This document shows, piece by piece, positions 23,886 to 35,244 of a DNA stretch of 64,000 bases. Origin of the DNA: Plantago ovata (taxonomy: Eukaryota; Streptophyta; Magnoliopsida; Lamiales; Plantaginaceae). The notes under the pieces were generated by a model. The model ran no database searches, was not told the DNA's origin, and worked only from the letters and a program-made list of their open reading frames with translations. Each line of letters begins with the position of its first letter. Position 1 is the first letter of the stretch. The DNA lies in the NCBI GenBank assembly GCA_028274465.1, contig CM051456.1, positions 621,545 to 685,544 on the forward strand. The letters run 5' to 3'. A program made the translations under genes and the position numbers.

Positions 23886-25344
23886 CAGGGGCGGAGACAG
23901 GGGGTGGCAGGGGGTGGCGGCCGCCACCCCCAAAAAAATTTTTTTGTTATTATTATATGTAAATTTTTAAAAAATTTAGGTTTCGCCACCCCTAAATTTT
24001 TTTATTAGTATTATTAGTATATTTATATATTTATAAGTTAGTTGGATTTATAATTAAATAATTTGAACTAATTTATAAAAGTTGAAAATATTTTACATTA
24101 GTTATTAGTATATCTTACATTCATATAAAAAGAGATATTTTATTAATTAACTGATTTTAGAGGGTTAAAAGGACAATCTTTTTATTTTATACTAAAAACT
24201 CTTTCTACAAGAGCTATTGGGGATGACATCCTTTCAATTTGTATTTATGCTTCACTTTTTACAAGAGCTATTGGGGATGACAAATGATCTATGTAGAATG
24301 CTTCAGAATAAGTCTCAAGATATTCTGAATGCTATGAGTGCGGTGTCAAACACCAAAGAAGTGGATCAAAATTTTAGAGAAAATGGATGGGAAGCATTAT
24401 TGGAAAAAGTTAAGTTGTTTTGTGTTGCACATGAAATTGAAGTTGTTGATATGGCTGGTCTTCGTCGTTCTGTTAAAGGTCGTGCTCGAGCTAATTCTGT
24501 TACTTTGGGTCATTATTATCGAGTTGAACTATTCAATGGAACAATAGATTGCATGTTGCAAGAGATGAACTTCCGATTTAATGAAGATGCAATGGAGTTG
24601 TTGAAGTTGAGTTCCTCTTTTGATCCTAGAGGTGATTATAAGTTGTTTGTAGTTGAGGATATTTGTAAGCTAGTGGAAAGATTCTACCCGGAAGATTTTA
24701 CTAGTGAAGAGAAAACACACTTAAGATTTCAGCTGGGTCTTTTTAAAGTCGATATTCAGAACAATACAGAGCTTCATGTATCTACACTTTCTGAGTTGTG
24801 CATAGTGTTGACTAGAACAAGAAAGTCATCTACTTACTTTCTTGTTGATAGGTTGATTCGGCTACTATTAACTCTTCCCGTTTCCACAGCTAGTTCTGAG
24901 CGTGCATTTTCCGCCATGAAAATTGTAAAGACAAGACTCCGGAGCTCAATGGAGGATGACTTCTTGTCTAGCAATTTGATAATGCATATTGAAAAGGAAA
25001 TTGTTGAGGATTTTGACATTGAGTCAATCACGGATGATTTTGAGAAGATGAAGAGACGTAGAGTAAGATTTTCATAGAGTGTGTCTTGTTATATGAGGTA
25101 ATTTTTAAATTTTGAACCATATATTCACTTTTATTTGTGTGCTGATCATGATATTATTTTTTATTTCTCTTCAGTTTACTTTGATAGTCATATTTAAATA
25201 TTTATGATGAATTTAGTGTCTAAAATGGTGACCCGACCCGCCCCGAACCGTTTTACATGGACCTAACCAAATTATATATAGTACCTGCCGATCTACGTTA
25301 TAACACTCCGCCACCCCCACTTTCAATTTCTGGCTCCGCCCCTG
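23886..25344 (+). mobile_element. hAT DNA transposon, internally reduced
   Basis: Terminal inverted repeats CAGGGGCGGAGACAGG and (right end, reversed) CAGGGGCGGAGCCAG, flanked by perfect 8-bp direct repeats ATCAGAAT (23878-23885, 25345-25352). Both features are standard for hAT. The 1.46 kb between holds the C-terminal part of a transposase. It inserted into PPR pseudogene sequence, since both flanks continue the same PPR copy. Confidence 0.92.
24217..25077 (+). CDS. hAT transposase, C-terminal part (ZMYM1-like)
   Basis: An open frame of about 286 codons without a convincing start ATG. It ends with the hAT dimerisation region (LLLTLPVSTASSERAFSAM, then LRSSMEDDFLSSNLIMHI), the signature of TTF/ZMYM1-type plant hAT transposases. 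The family's usual length is two to three times this, and the zinc-finger and most of the catalytic region are absent, so the element is not autonomous. A 28-bp repeat (acaagagctattggggatga start) at 24207 and 24260 lies at the truncation point. The frame is otherwise unbroken. Confidence 0.8.
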   Translation: MGMTSFQFVFMLHFLQELLGMTNDLCRMLQNKSQDILNAMSAVSNTKEVDQNFRENGWEALLEKVKLFCVAHEIEVVDMAGLRRSVKGRARANSVTLGHYYRVELFNGTIDCMLQEMNFRFNEDAMELLKLSSSFDPRGDYKLFVVEDICKLVERFYPEDFTSEEKTHLRFQLGLFKVDIQNNTELHVSTLSELCIVLTRTRKSSTYFLVDRLIRLLLTLPVSTASSERAFSAMKIVKTRLRSSMEDDFLSSNLIMHIEKEIVEDFDIESITDDFEKMKRRRVRFS

Positions 25345-25352
25345 ATCAGAAT

Positions 25353-25575
25353 TGAATCCTGCCCTTAATAACACTCCAGCACAAGAGCTTAACATTATGG
25401 TGAAAGTGTTTCTACGGGCTGAAAAGTATCACTGCCTCCCAATGGAACTAGTTCTGTGAACAGCCCGAGATTAAGCGTTCCACGAGGTTCAACCCGGTGA
25501 TAGCATACTATTAAATATCTTCAGTCCCATTTCAACATCCTTACTTTTCATGCAAGCAGAAAGCTTGCCGTATCC
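25353..25575 (-). pseudogene. PPR fragment (copy 2a, beyond the hAT)
   Basis: Continues the PPR sequence interrupted by the hAT: 'KSKDVEMGLKIFNSMLSPG' on the minus strand near 25.51-25.57 kb and DNA matching PPR copy 1 at 8.75-8.99 kb. It stops where the ZNF706-like scrap begins. Confidence 0.7.
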
Positions 25576-25599
25576 AGCTATGTTGATCTTGATCTTCCC

Positions 25600-25713
25600 A
25601 CTCTTAACACCTAATCGATTACGAATCTGGATGGCTTTTATACAGATACGACAGATGATTTTGTTCTTCTTCTCATTCTTCTCAGCATTCTTTTTCTGTT
25701 TACCTCGACTCAT
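25600..25713 (-). pseudogene. Degenerate ZNF706-like fragment
   Basis: Minus strand from 25713: MSRGKQKKNAEKNEKKNK, then CRIC, recognisable as the N-terminus seen intact at 2154 with several codons lost. It lies between two PPR fragments without a splice site of its own. Confidence 0.6.
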
Positions 25714-26133
25714 CTTTCTTTATGGAATCCGGTTTTACGTACTCTGACTTGAATCATGTGTTTGAATAAATTAACAGCAGCTTCACCTAGATCATTGCGA
25801 GAGTGACAACGTATCATTTGATTCCACCATGTAACCGTGCTTTTACAAGGCATTGTGTCAAAGACCAATCTAGCATAATCAGCATCACCGCACTTACAAT
25901 ACATTTCAATTAGACCAGTTGAAGTATCGATATCATATCCGTTTTGAAGTATCAAACCATGTACTTGACTCCCTCGAGACGCAGACGGTAGTGAAGTGTG
26001 ACGAACAAGAACTTAATAACGATGTAGCGTAAGACAACTCTATAGGGGACATACCATTACGTAGCATCTGTTGACAGAAAACCGACTAGCACTGACTCCC
26101 AACAAACTACATCATATTGAGGCATGTTGTTTA

Positions 26134-26215
<82 letters not shown>

Positions 26216-27588
26216 TTTGCAACTTCAATTTCCCCACACCAATTAACACACTGGAAACATGTACATCAGAATCGAATCTCACCCTTAATAACACAGCATG
26301 CATGAATTTTCTTTGTACCCTTTTAAAAAGGGCAAATGACATTCAAGCACAAGGGCTTGACATTATAGCAAAAGTGGTTTGATCAGGTTGCACGTTTATG
26401 AACTGAATTTCGCATCACTTCCTCCTAATGGAACTCGTTCTGTAAACAGCTTGAGATTATGGCATGCTATTAAATATCTTAAGTCCCATTTTGACATCCC
26501 CACTTTTCATGCAACTTGGAAGCCTATTGACATGACCACCTTATTAGGCTCAAATCCACTACTCTTCATTCTTTCCAGGCATTCTATTGTCTTCTCCTTA
26601 TTTTACTGCTTGCCATATCCAGCTATGATAAAATGTTCCATGAAACTAGGCTCATCTCCATGTAGTTGCTTCTATATCAAGTCCTACTTTAAGAGAAACT
26701 CCATGTATTTGCTTCTCAACCAATTCTTCAACCACAAGTATGGAACAAGCGCCTAGTACACTCAATACCGATATACAGTCGACAACCTTTTCAGCATGCA
26801 TTAACCTAAACATGACAAACGCTTCATCAAACGGCCAGCTTCTTTCAATCCATGACCCATCCCTCATCGCAGTAAATGATACCGCAACAAAACAGACCCA
26901 ACAAAAGCATTCGCCACGCGTATATTCCAATCAAGCACAGTTTTAACTGCAGTAACATGACACTCCCTCCCACAATACACTAGCCAACGTTAACTGGGAA
27001 GGCACGAAACCACCCAACTTCATCAAATTATAACACTCCAAGGCCTTGTACATGTTTGAAACAGCACTAATGATCAAGCTCCAAGAAACCTCTGTTCTCT
27101 CCGGCATTTGAGCGAAAGCCGAAAACCTCGTCCGCATTGCTGAGGTCGTTTAACCTGCATTAAGAGAATAGAATGGAGTAGCAAGAGAGAATGTTTCTTG
27201 ACGGCATTTGATCAAACAGGTGGCGGGCAGCTTCTGTCTGGCCGCATTTTGGAACGCTGTTAAGTAAAAAGGTTTGTACGTGATTTGGTTGGTGGGAAAT
27301 TATGTGAGCTTGGATGAGTTTACAGGCCTTTAGGGATTTGTGGTCTATGCAGAATTGCACTGCATTTGCTAATGGAGATACCTGCAAATCATCATCAGGT
27401 TGAGGAAGGACGAAGGAAGAAGAAAGAACAACAAGGTCTCTCCATTCACTTTTTGAGGTGGATTTTGGTGTTGGGCTATTGTTCATGTAAAAACTGGGTC
27501 CAATGGGACAAAATCTATTCGAGTTGTACCAAGTGTAGCAAAAGTTGCACCTCATAGTTTCATAACAGATTGTACAGCAAAAACACAT
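25714..27588 (-). pseudogene. PPR protein pseudogene, copy 2b
   Basis: Fragments run from an N-terminal piece (27588 inward: 'AVQFCIDHKSLKACKLIQAH', 'LFDQMPSRNI') through mid parts (26652-27137) to PPR motifs at 25714-25955 (TGLIEMYCKCGDADYARLVF, then AVNLFKHMI). Frames change repeatedly, and an (AT)n tract sits inside. The N-terminus shows the LFDQMP.RN pattern of PLS-class PPRs. Part of it (26.04-26.29 kb) repeats sequence also found at 23.73-23.88 kb, so two partial PPR copies adjoin here. Confidence 0.8.
26137..26214. repeat. (AT)n microsatellite, about 39 units
   Basis: A perfect dinucleotide run of 78 bp. The equivalent place in PPR copy 1 has only 'gatatatataat', so the tract expanded after duplication. 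Confidence 0.97.
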
Positions 27589-27995
27589 TATGTATACACT
27601 GCCTGTAGCAAACCATGCTCAGAAGTGGCGCAGAAGCATCACCATCCTGCAGGTGAGAAGCTACGTATATATTACGACAAGAGCAGAAAAGTATGTGTAC
27701 ACTTAACAGCCAACCATAAGTCTTGATAAGAGAAAAAAGAAGACCAATATCAGAACCAAATTATATACGATTCAATACCTATAATGAAACAATACAGAAT
27801 CTGATCAATTATGAGTTTTTAAGGATGAACAAGGCAAAATGACGTGTGCCTCATTAATTTAACTAAAAAATAACAAGAATCCGATCGATGAAAAATATGT
27901 CTTTAATTAAATATGGTACATTATAGAACTCAAATGATTTTGGTGGTATGAATTGTTCAGAGTTGCATACTTCACATTACTTGAAAGACAGTAGC
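27589..27995. other. Start of right duplicated block, non-coding
   Basis: No gene seen. The sequence matches 2.66-2.99 kb (for example 'gtgtacatttaacaccaaac'-like and 'gaacaaggcaaaatgacg'), and 27.41-27.57 kb matches 2.29-2.46 kb. Confidence 0.5.
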
Positions 27996-28097
27996 CTAAT
28001 CCAAATCTAGGATCACATAGGTTTGCATGTATTTCATGACAGCATAGTTATCTCGACCATGCTTGCTGAAATGTCCTATTACAAAGTCCTCAAAGTG
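27996..28097 (-). pseudogene. Terminal exon fragment, possibly UBE2O-type E2 (right copy)
   Basis: Better preserved than the left copy: acceptor, then HFEDFVIGHFSKHGRDNY, AVMKYMQTYVILDLD and a stop. The HFEDFV.GHF core suggests the tail of UBC23-26-like E2 enzymes. No other exon of such a gene is found nearby, so I take it as an isolated fragment. The family call is tentative. Confidence 0.45.
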
Positions 28098-28509
28098 CTG
28101 CATAAGAAACCAAAGCCAAATTAGTAAAAACAATGTTAAATAACGTCTTCATGACACGGAAAACAAAGAAAAATAAAAGTGCAAGCCACAAGGCACTTGA
28201 ATTGACAAATTAAATATTAGATATCATCGTCACGGAACTGTTGAAATTCACAAGTAGAAGTAGTTCATACTTCCATGTCAACCTATATCTAGGGGATGTC
28301 ACTAATTACAAAGGTTTAGTTAGCCTATCGAAGGAAGTTAAATAATGACACCATAACACAACTTAAAAACAAAGATTACGTCTTAGGTCTAACCGTAATG
28401 CAGATGATCAACTATACAGAGTTAGGTTAGGCCCATTGCATTCTAAACTTAAAAAGCTCGGTTACAAATACGATCGATAATTCGTAAACAAATGAGATTA
28501 GACCAATAC
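28098..28509. other. Non-coding spacer of the duplicated block
   Basis: Matches 3.11-3.56 kb with a few indels. No gene seen. Confidence 0.5.
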
Positions 28510-28609
28510 CAGCTGGAGGGACAGCCGTGACAGTGCTTCATAAGGTGCAGCGGACATTGGAGGCTCCTCTTGGGTAAGGCAGGACAGTCCTACACCCACT
28601 GCACACGAA
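28510..28609 (-). pseudogene. LSD1/LOL-type zinc-finger exon (right copy)
   Basis: Minus strand: FVCSGCRTVLPYPRGASNV, RCTL, then a TGA where the fourth zinc Cys is expected, then STVTAVPPA, the tail usual for the first finger of LOL1-type proteins. Splice sites remain. With its last zinc ligand replaced by a stop it cannot encode the finger. Confidence 0.75.
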
Positions 28610-29389
28610 CTAGCTCTGCATATCTACACAAACCCAAAAACCGGAACATAAACACTAAGTAGTACTACAACACAATCATCAAACACTGAATACACATACT
28701 GTACCCCAAATAATTCAATCCAATCAATTGAATATCACAATAAAGAAAATGGCAGATAAGAAAAATGGCAGAATTATCGAGCAGAGTGAGTCATTGTAAT
28801 TCATTGCAGCAAGATTCAATCTTTACGAAAGAGTATGTACTACTGTTATGCATATGAGTATAAACGGTTGCAAAATATTTAAAGGTGAAATGCAAGAAAC
28901 TAGCTGTGGTGTATTCAAATGTTCCAAGAAAAGTTGAGTTAGCCAAGTCTAATCTTCACAGTGCGCAGGTACAAATACAGCAAGATATGCTCAACCAACA
29001 TAGACCTGTTCAATACTGTACGTAGACACTTGTAGAGTAGAGTTTCAGAAGTGGTCAACTCTGGAGGAGTAGGTTTTAAAGCAACGCCACGCCAGAAGGC
29101 CCATTGGTTGCAACTAGGACATAGTGGTAACAGTTTTTTTCATGCTAGTTTACATGATAGAACTAGGGACATTGATTGCGTGTAACATGTTAAGACGCCT
29201 CGTATGACAGAAGGATGTAATTGTGTTGGGTGTGCATAGGGAAAACAGAAGCTGAAAGAGTAGTATGGAACACTTACTTTTTCCATTGTAATTGTGTTTG
29301 GTATAGTGGAATTTCGTATGTTTGCATTGTGGAGTAGAATAAAATCTAAGTGCTTAATTGTTGTAATAATTTCAGAGTGGTAATAATAC
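28610..29389. other. Non-coding, NLR C downstream flank
   Basis: Matches 3.66-3.86 kb and then 4.65-5.19 kb; the left block's 3.9-4.65 kb (with the first 173-bp pair) is absent here. No gene seen. Confidence 0.5.
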
Positions 29390-29735
29390 AAACAACACAA
29401 CAGTGCTAATTAAATCAAGCTAAAGCAGTTGAAGCATTGTGGTAAACTTCATGATCATATAACAAGAAAAGAACACTAATTAAACAATTTGTAATTGGTG
29501 CCAAATAAAAAATGCAAATGTAAATATTTGCAACAAAACATGCTGTTCTAATAATTTCAATAAGAACGACACAACGGTGCTAATAAAATCAGCCTAAAGC
29601 AGGTGAAGCAATGTAGTAAAACTTGATGATCATATAACAAGATCAACAGAACACTAATTTAAACCATTTGTAATCGGTGCCAAATAAAAAACGCAAAAGC
29701 AAGTATTTGTAACAAAACATGTTGTCGTTTTCACC
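29390..29735. repeat. 173-bp tandem repeat, two units
   Basis: Units start at 29390 and 29563, same spacing and order as the pair at 5191/5364, directly before the NLR C 3' end. Confidence 0.85.
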
Positions 29736-29898
29736 TGATGAGAATGCAGATGCCCTGGTCGTCCTTCTTCCTTGTGTAGAACCCCTAGTCATAATCACTG
29801 AAATATTGCAGCATAACCATGAATTGTGCGTTAAAAAAAAAGTTGTTCATGACTGTGTTAAAAGTACAGAAAGGTAAACAGAATGAAAACTATCAGTA

Positions 29899-32418
29899 CT
29901 AAATTTTAGTAAATGAAAGTTGAAAGTTTTCGTTGCCAAGGTAACGTTGTTCCTGGAGGATGCTCCTTGCTGAGTTTTTGACAGAGTCCATGCACCCATA
30001 CAATTGGATTTTCTCAAGGGTGTCAATTCCCCCAATCTCAACAGGAATCTCCTTCAGATGTTGGCAGCCCATAATAAGCAGGTGCTTGAGTTGAGGGAAG
30101 TGGGTTTCATCTGCTATCCAATTCTCCAATTTCGTATCAAAGAGGCAGAGATATTGTAGGTTGCAGAATTCACCTTCAGATGGCTCCCATCTTGAACTTT
30201 CAAACGAACAATACCAAAGTTGGAGAAGTTGGAGATTTGGAAGGACACCGATTCTGCTCATAAATGCCCCTGATAACTTCTTGGCACCATAGATGTACAA
30301 CTCTGTTAGGGTTTGTGGGAAAATTGGATTGAGGTAATTGGTTTTGCTGACTGTGAGTTCTTCCAGTTTAGGGAAGCCGGTGAGATCAATGTTTGGCTCA
30401 GTCTCCCGATCATGACCGCTAATTCCTAACCTCTTTAAACTGGGAAGTTTTCCAGGCAATTGTCTAACTATTCCCACAGGTACATTAGATAGGGTCTGTA
30501 GAGTTTCTCCACAACTCACGCTTCTTGGAACACGGCCGCACTCATCATAGGTATCGGGTGAGAACCGGAAGTGTCTAAGTTGTGGAAGACAAAATATTCC
30601 CACTGGGAAATTTTTTTTCCCCAAACTAATGGACAAGATGAGGAGGGTTTGTAAATTATTAAGTACACCTATGTTCACCGATTCAATCTCAAAGCCACTG
30701 TAATAATCACAACCTAAGGCAAGATATTTCAAGTTAATTAACTTGAGTATCTCTTTCGGAAATTCTTTGAAACATATATTACCTAGATCTAATGTCTTTA
30801 ATAACGATAGCTCAAACTCAATTTTAGAAAATACGAGCTCATGTCCACGACCAATTAATTGAAATGAATGAGCTTGAGTCATTAGATCCGTACAACAAGA
30901 CAAATCACCAATTGGTTTAGAAGAAGTAACACAAACACGACGTAGGCACAATGCATCTACCGGCTCTCCCACTCTTTTGGCAAAAATGAACTTTTTTTCT
31001 TCAGTTTTCCTCATGCATAGGTCTCTCAACAGATCGTGTATACCGTATGAGACTACTCTCTCACCAAATCTCCTCCCACGGACAAAAATTAAATTTCTTT
31101 CGACGAGGGCATTTAGGTGTAACTCGGCAACTTCTTCTGGACTTCTATCTTTGATTGGGTTCAAAAATCCCTCTGAAACCCATAAGTTGATCAGCCTTGA
31201 GGCATCAATTTCATGATCTTCAGGGAAAGCACCTATGTAAAGTATACAAGGCTTCAAGTAATGTGGCAAATTAGCATAGCTCCAATAAAATATTCCCGAG
31301 AATCGATCGTCTTCTTTCGTAATTAATGAACTTATGTCGCTTGCAACTTTCTCCCACAAAACTTTTGTCCTCTCAGCTCGCAACATGAATCCCCCAATCA
31401 CCTGAATTGCAAGAGGTAGCCCTCTACATTTTCTCACAATTTCACGGGCAATTCCTTCTAATTCACTTGGGAAATCCTCTCCCAGATGCACAATTTTTTC
31501 AAAGAGTTCCCAACTATCTTCCTTGCTTAGCTGCACCTCATGCCTCCTCCTGGGACTGACATAATCGGCCACCCTGTTTTCCCTTGTAGTCAAAATGATC
31601 CGACTCTTGTTATTGTTATCTGGAGCACACGCACGGATATCATCCCATACGTTGGTACTCCAAATGTCGTCTATTACAATCAAGTATCTTCTAGAAAATA
31701 ACATTTGGTACAAATCAACTTTGAGTTGTTCATTTGTCCTACCACTTGTATTACAACCTAGAAGGCTCAAAAGAACTTGTCGTTGATCATACTGTTGTGA
31801 TATAGTTTCCCATAAACATTTATCAAAGTGATTACTTGAAGAATATTGATTGTAAAATTTACGGGCCATAGTAGTCTTACCAATTCCCCCCATGCCTACG
31901 AGGGGGATGATTTCGAGTGTACGAGATTCTGAAGTGAGCCGATCACGTAGTTCGATCCAACAATTGTCCACTCCTACTAGCACGTCGGGAATCAAATGAC
32001 TCTGATCACTCCTTGAATGAAAAGTCGGTGTTGCTTTTTCTGATTGACCAATCGCCGCCTTGATCTTGACCATTTATGCAGCCGCGGAACTAAACACATG
32101 GCAGACTTGGGTCAAGTCAGGTGGTAAAATCATGAAACTTTGACCAACTGGATTTGACAGAACCTGAGCTTTAATGTAGGACTCAAGTGTGTCCTCAGCA
32201 TTTTCGGCAGCATCACGGATTTGATCCTCCAAAGTTTCTATTTCAGCCTGGATAGCTGGAGTAGACACGTCAAGAAAGTCTCTCAAGAAAGAGGTCTTTT
32301 CTAAGAGGAATTGGATTTGTGGAATTTTTTCACTATCAAGAACCCAATCTTGATGGTATTGTTTAGGGTGTAGGATTTGATGGAGGAGTTCAACGAGGGA
32401 ACCTAGACAGAAGGCCAT
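29899..32418 (-). pseudogene. NLR (R1A-like), copy C, full length with one stop
   Basis: The most complete copy: 114 codons from the ATG at 32418, one in-frame TAA (32074-32076, where copy A has GAA), then 724 open codons with an in-frame ATG immediately after the stop. Order: Rx-N-like region, P-loop GMGGIGKTT, kinase-2 LIVIDDIW, RNBS-B 'SRIILTTR', GLPLA, IHDLLRD at the MHD site, and a full R1A-type LRR ending in FQLSFTKI. Starting at the second ATG would lose most of the N-terminal signalling domain but keep NB-ARC and LRR. NLRs of this class detect pathogen effectors in the cytosol. Whether this is a fixed pseudogene, an allelic stop or a sequencing error cannot be told from one sequence. 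Confidence 0.8.
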
Positions 32419-33059
32419 GGCTTGGAACTGATTTTTTGTGGAGATGGGTACGGGAAATGATGATCAGGTTAGAGCTACAAATGAAGAGATAGTACTTGCA
32501 ATTTGCAAAGTTATATCTAGCTACACCATATGAATTATTAGTGTGGTGGAGTGAATTATGCTGTGGACCAAGGTTCTTTATCAGGTTGTCTGCACTTTGA
32601 ACTATAGTGGATCATAATAAATTTGCATAAAGATACAATTCTGTGGACCAAATTAACATTTTGAACTTTCAATCTTGACAAAGACGGCCATTTTGAGTTG
32701 GTCTGATGCTTTTTTAAACGTGAGAACTGAGAAGCATTGTATCCTGCCTCAACCATGTCATAGTGAACACGTGTTATTGTTTGCTTATGTGAAATAAACT
32801 GCTTTGCTTTTTGAAAATTATAGGAGAAGTAGACATCCATTAGCAACGTGTAAAATGCTCAATAATTGCTTCAAGTATTCTGTTCCTGCAGGACTAGTAG
32901 TAGTATTCTTTTTCTATTCTTATGAATAACGGCTGGGAGTGAAAGATAGCATGGTGAAAAATAATATCATGTTGTATTATTATCGCTTGCCTTGTGGAAC
33001 ATTTATTCGTTACGTGTGACTCTGTGAGGTTACAACGAACGCCTAGCTTGAAGACTTTA
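32419..33059. other. NLR C upstream region
   Basis: Closely matches 7.6-8.28 kb upstream of NLR A, including 'gacggccattttgagttggt'. Presumed promoter and leader. No gene seen. Confidence 0.5.
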
Positions 33060-34533
33060 ACTACGTGGCTGGGTAGAATTTCGACCTGCCAAGGATCAAT
33101 GACTCGATGTTGTGCAAAGGGTTCTGCAAGATGGAGATCTCTCTCCCTGGTGCAAATTCCTTAAAAGTAATTTTACACACAAGTAGTCTATCGAGGTGAC
33201 TTAATATAATGGATTGACATCGACAAATGTTATGTAATCCAGTTTTACCCTGGCTCCAATCATGTCTTTCAATAAATTAACAGCAGCATCTCCTAGGGCT
33301 ATAGCCCATTTAGTTCCCACGTAATAATAATAATAATAAGGTAACATTTGATTCCCTGAAAAGCCCGAGAATATAGCGTTCCACAAGGTTAAACCCGGTG
33401 ATGGCATACTATTAAATATCTCAAGGCCTTAAACATCCCCACTCGTTATGCAAGCAGAGAGCATATTTGAGCATATTAGGCTCACATCCACTACTCTTGA
33501 TTCTTTCCATGTATTCTATTGCCTTCTCCTTACTGTACTCCTTGCCGTAGCCAGCTTAGCTATCATAATGTTCCATTAAACTATGCTCATCTCCAACATG
33601 TACTGTCGATGAAAGTTTCTACAGAATACATATCTCTACGTTTTCCATACACATCTAGCAAGTAATCGTTTACATGCAAGCCTTTCGAGTCCTAGTTTAG
33701 CAACAACTACATGTATTTGCTTCTCAAGGAACTCAATATCAATATACAGTCAACGATCTTTTCATTGTGCATTAACCCAAACATGCCAAACGCTTCATCA
33801 AAGCGGTCAGCTTCCTTCAATCTCTCCATGATCATAGTAAACGACACCTCATTACACTCCGGAAAGTCCTCAAAAACGACACGCGCATCCAAAACAGATT
33901 CACACTTCATGTACATACCCACCAACAAACTGACATAGCGTTTGCCACATACATATTCTGATCAAGCCTAGTCTTAACTGCAGTAACATGGCACTTCCTG
34001 TCATACGCCAACTGACCTTGAACCCCTGAAGCACTCAAAACACTGGCAAACGTAAACCGGGTAGGTTCGAAACCCTCCAACTTCATCAAATAATAACACT
34101 CCAAGCCTGTCCAAGGCCCTGTTTTTATGCCGTTCTTGGAAAAAAGAAGTAGTGATCAAGTTCCAAGAAAACTATGTTCTCTCAGGTATTTGAGCGAAAG
34201 CGTTTTGCTAAGGTTGTTTAACTTGTGGTAAGAGTCGAAAATAGAGTGATAAAAGGAAATATTTCTTTCCGGCATTTGATCGAACAGGTAGCGGGCAGCT
34301 TCTATGTGGCCGCATTTTGAATAGAGATCCATGAGGCTGTTAAGTAAAAAGGTGTTTGTGATTTGGCTGGTGCGAAATATGTGAACTTGGATGAGTTTAC
34401 AGGCTTTTGGGGCTTTGTGGTCTATGCAGAATTGCACTGCATTTGCTCTTGATTGCTCTGCGCATGAATCATGATGATCAATGTAATGCTGGTGCAATTT
34501 GTATAAGACTCTCTCCCATATCAATTTATACAT
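33060..34533 (-). pseudogene. PPR protein pseudogene, copy 3
   Basis: From 34533 inward the minus strand gives the best N-terminus of the set: AVQFCIDHKAPKACKLIQVH, LLNSLMDLYSKCGHIEAARY, LFDQMPERNISFYHSIFDSY, which are two adjacent PLS-type PPR motifs. Later frames give MKCESVLDARVVFED (33.9 kb) and 'MIGARVKLDYITFVD' (33.26 kb). Frame changes and internal losses separate them. The short (aat)n run near 33.33 kb lies inside. Same position upstream of NLR C as in the other modules. Confidence 0.8.
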
Positions 34534-34991
34534 GCACCCCTGATTTTATGGAAAATTACAATCTTTAGAAGTATATACTTCTAAAGATTTTTCTCACCTG
34601 TATTTAAATTTAAAGTAATATACTAACGCGGTTGATTTACCGAATAGATTTGGAACCTAATCAATTTTAGTCCGTTGATCTTACTTATTCAATTTCAATC
34701 TGGTGCGTACATGTGTCATTATTTAAATAAAAGGTGTAGGGTTCTCCTGTTGGCGTGAATTTTCTCAATTTATTTGTATTATTATTTTTATTGAAGGTGT
34801 TTGGTTCGGATCTTGTTGGCGCGATTTTTCTCTATTATTTGTATCATTATTTTATTTTAGTTGAAGTTGTTGTGTTCGAGTCTTATTGACGTAATTTTTT
34901 TCTTTTTTATTGATTCTCTTCTTAAATCTTTATTCTTTAACATAAAGTTGTATGGTCGTACTATATTTAATTTAAAAATAGCCATGATATA
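34534..34991. other. Non-coding between PPR copy 3 and the MITE
   Basis: The first bases continue the sequence that in the left block is broken by the 1.65-kb insertion. The rest is AT-rich, with a twice-repeated 'gttggcg.gaattttctc'-like phrase near 34.75 and 34.82 kb. No gene seen. Confidence 0.45.
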
Positions 34992-35244
34992 CTTCCTCCG
35001 TCCAATGATAAATGTAACACTTGATTTTGTTGACTTTTTCGATGGTCATTTGATCTCAAATTATTCTTAAATCATATGATAAAAATAATTAAAAACATAA
35101 TATTATGAAACTACAATGTTTATGTTTTCATAATATAATTTTTTAATTATTTTACTTGAATGATTTACAATTAATTTGAGGTCAAACTAATCCTCGAAAA
35201 AGTCAATAAAATCAAATGTTACAGTTGTTATTGGACGGAGGAAG
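34992..35244. mobile_element. Stowaway-type MITE (Tc1/mariner)
   Basis: 253 bp with long inverted repeats beginning CTTCCTCCGTCCAAT at both ends and flanked by TA on each side (34990-34991, 35245-35246). The CTCCCTCCGTCC-like terminus and TA target are diagnostic of Stowaway. The arms continue inward with few mismatches (both carry 'ttgactttttcga'), so it would fold into a long hairpin. It has no coding capacity. It is absent from the left block, so it came after the duplication. Confidence 0.93.

Noticed and set aside
24217-25077. hAT frame as a domesticated host gene
   Set aside because: It sits between intact element ends and target duplications, lacks a start codon and covers only the C-terminal part.
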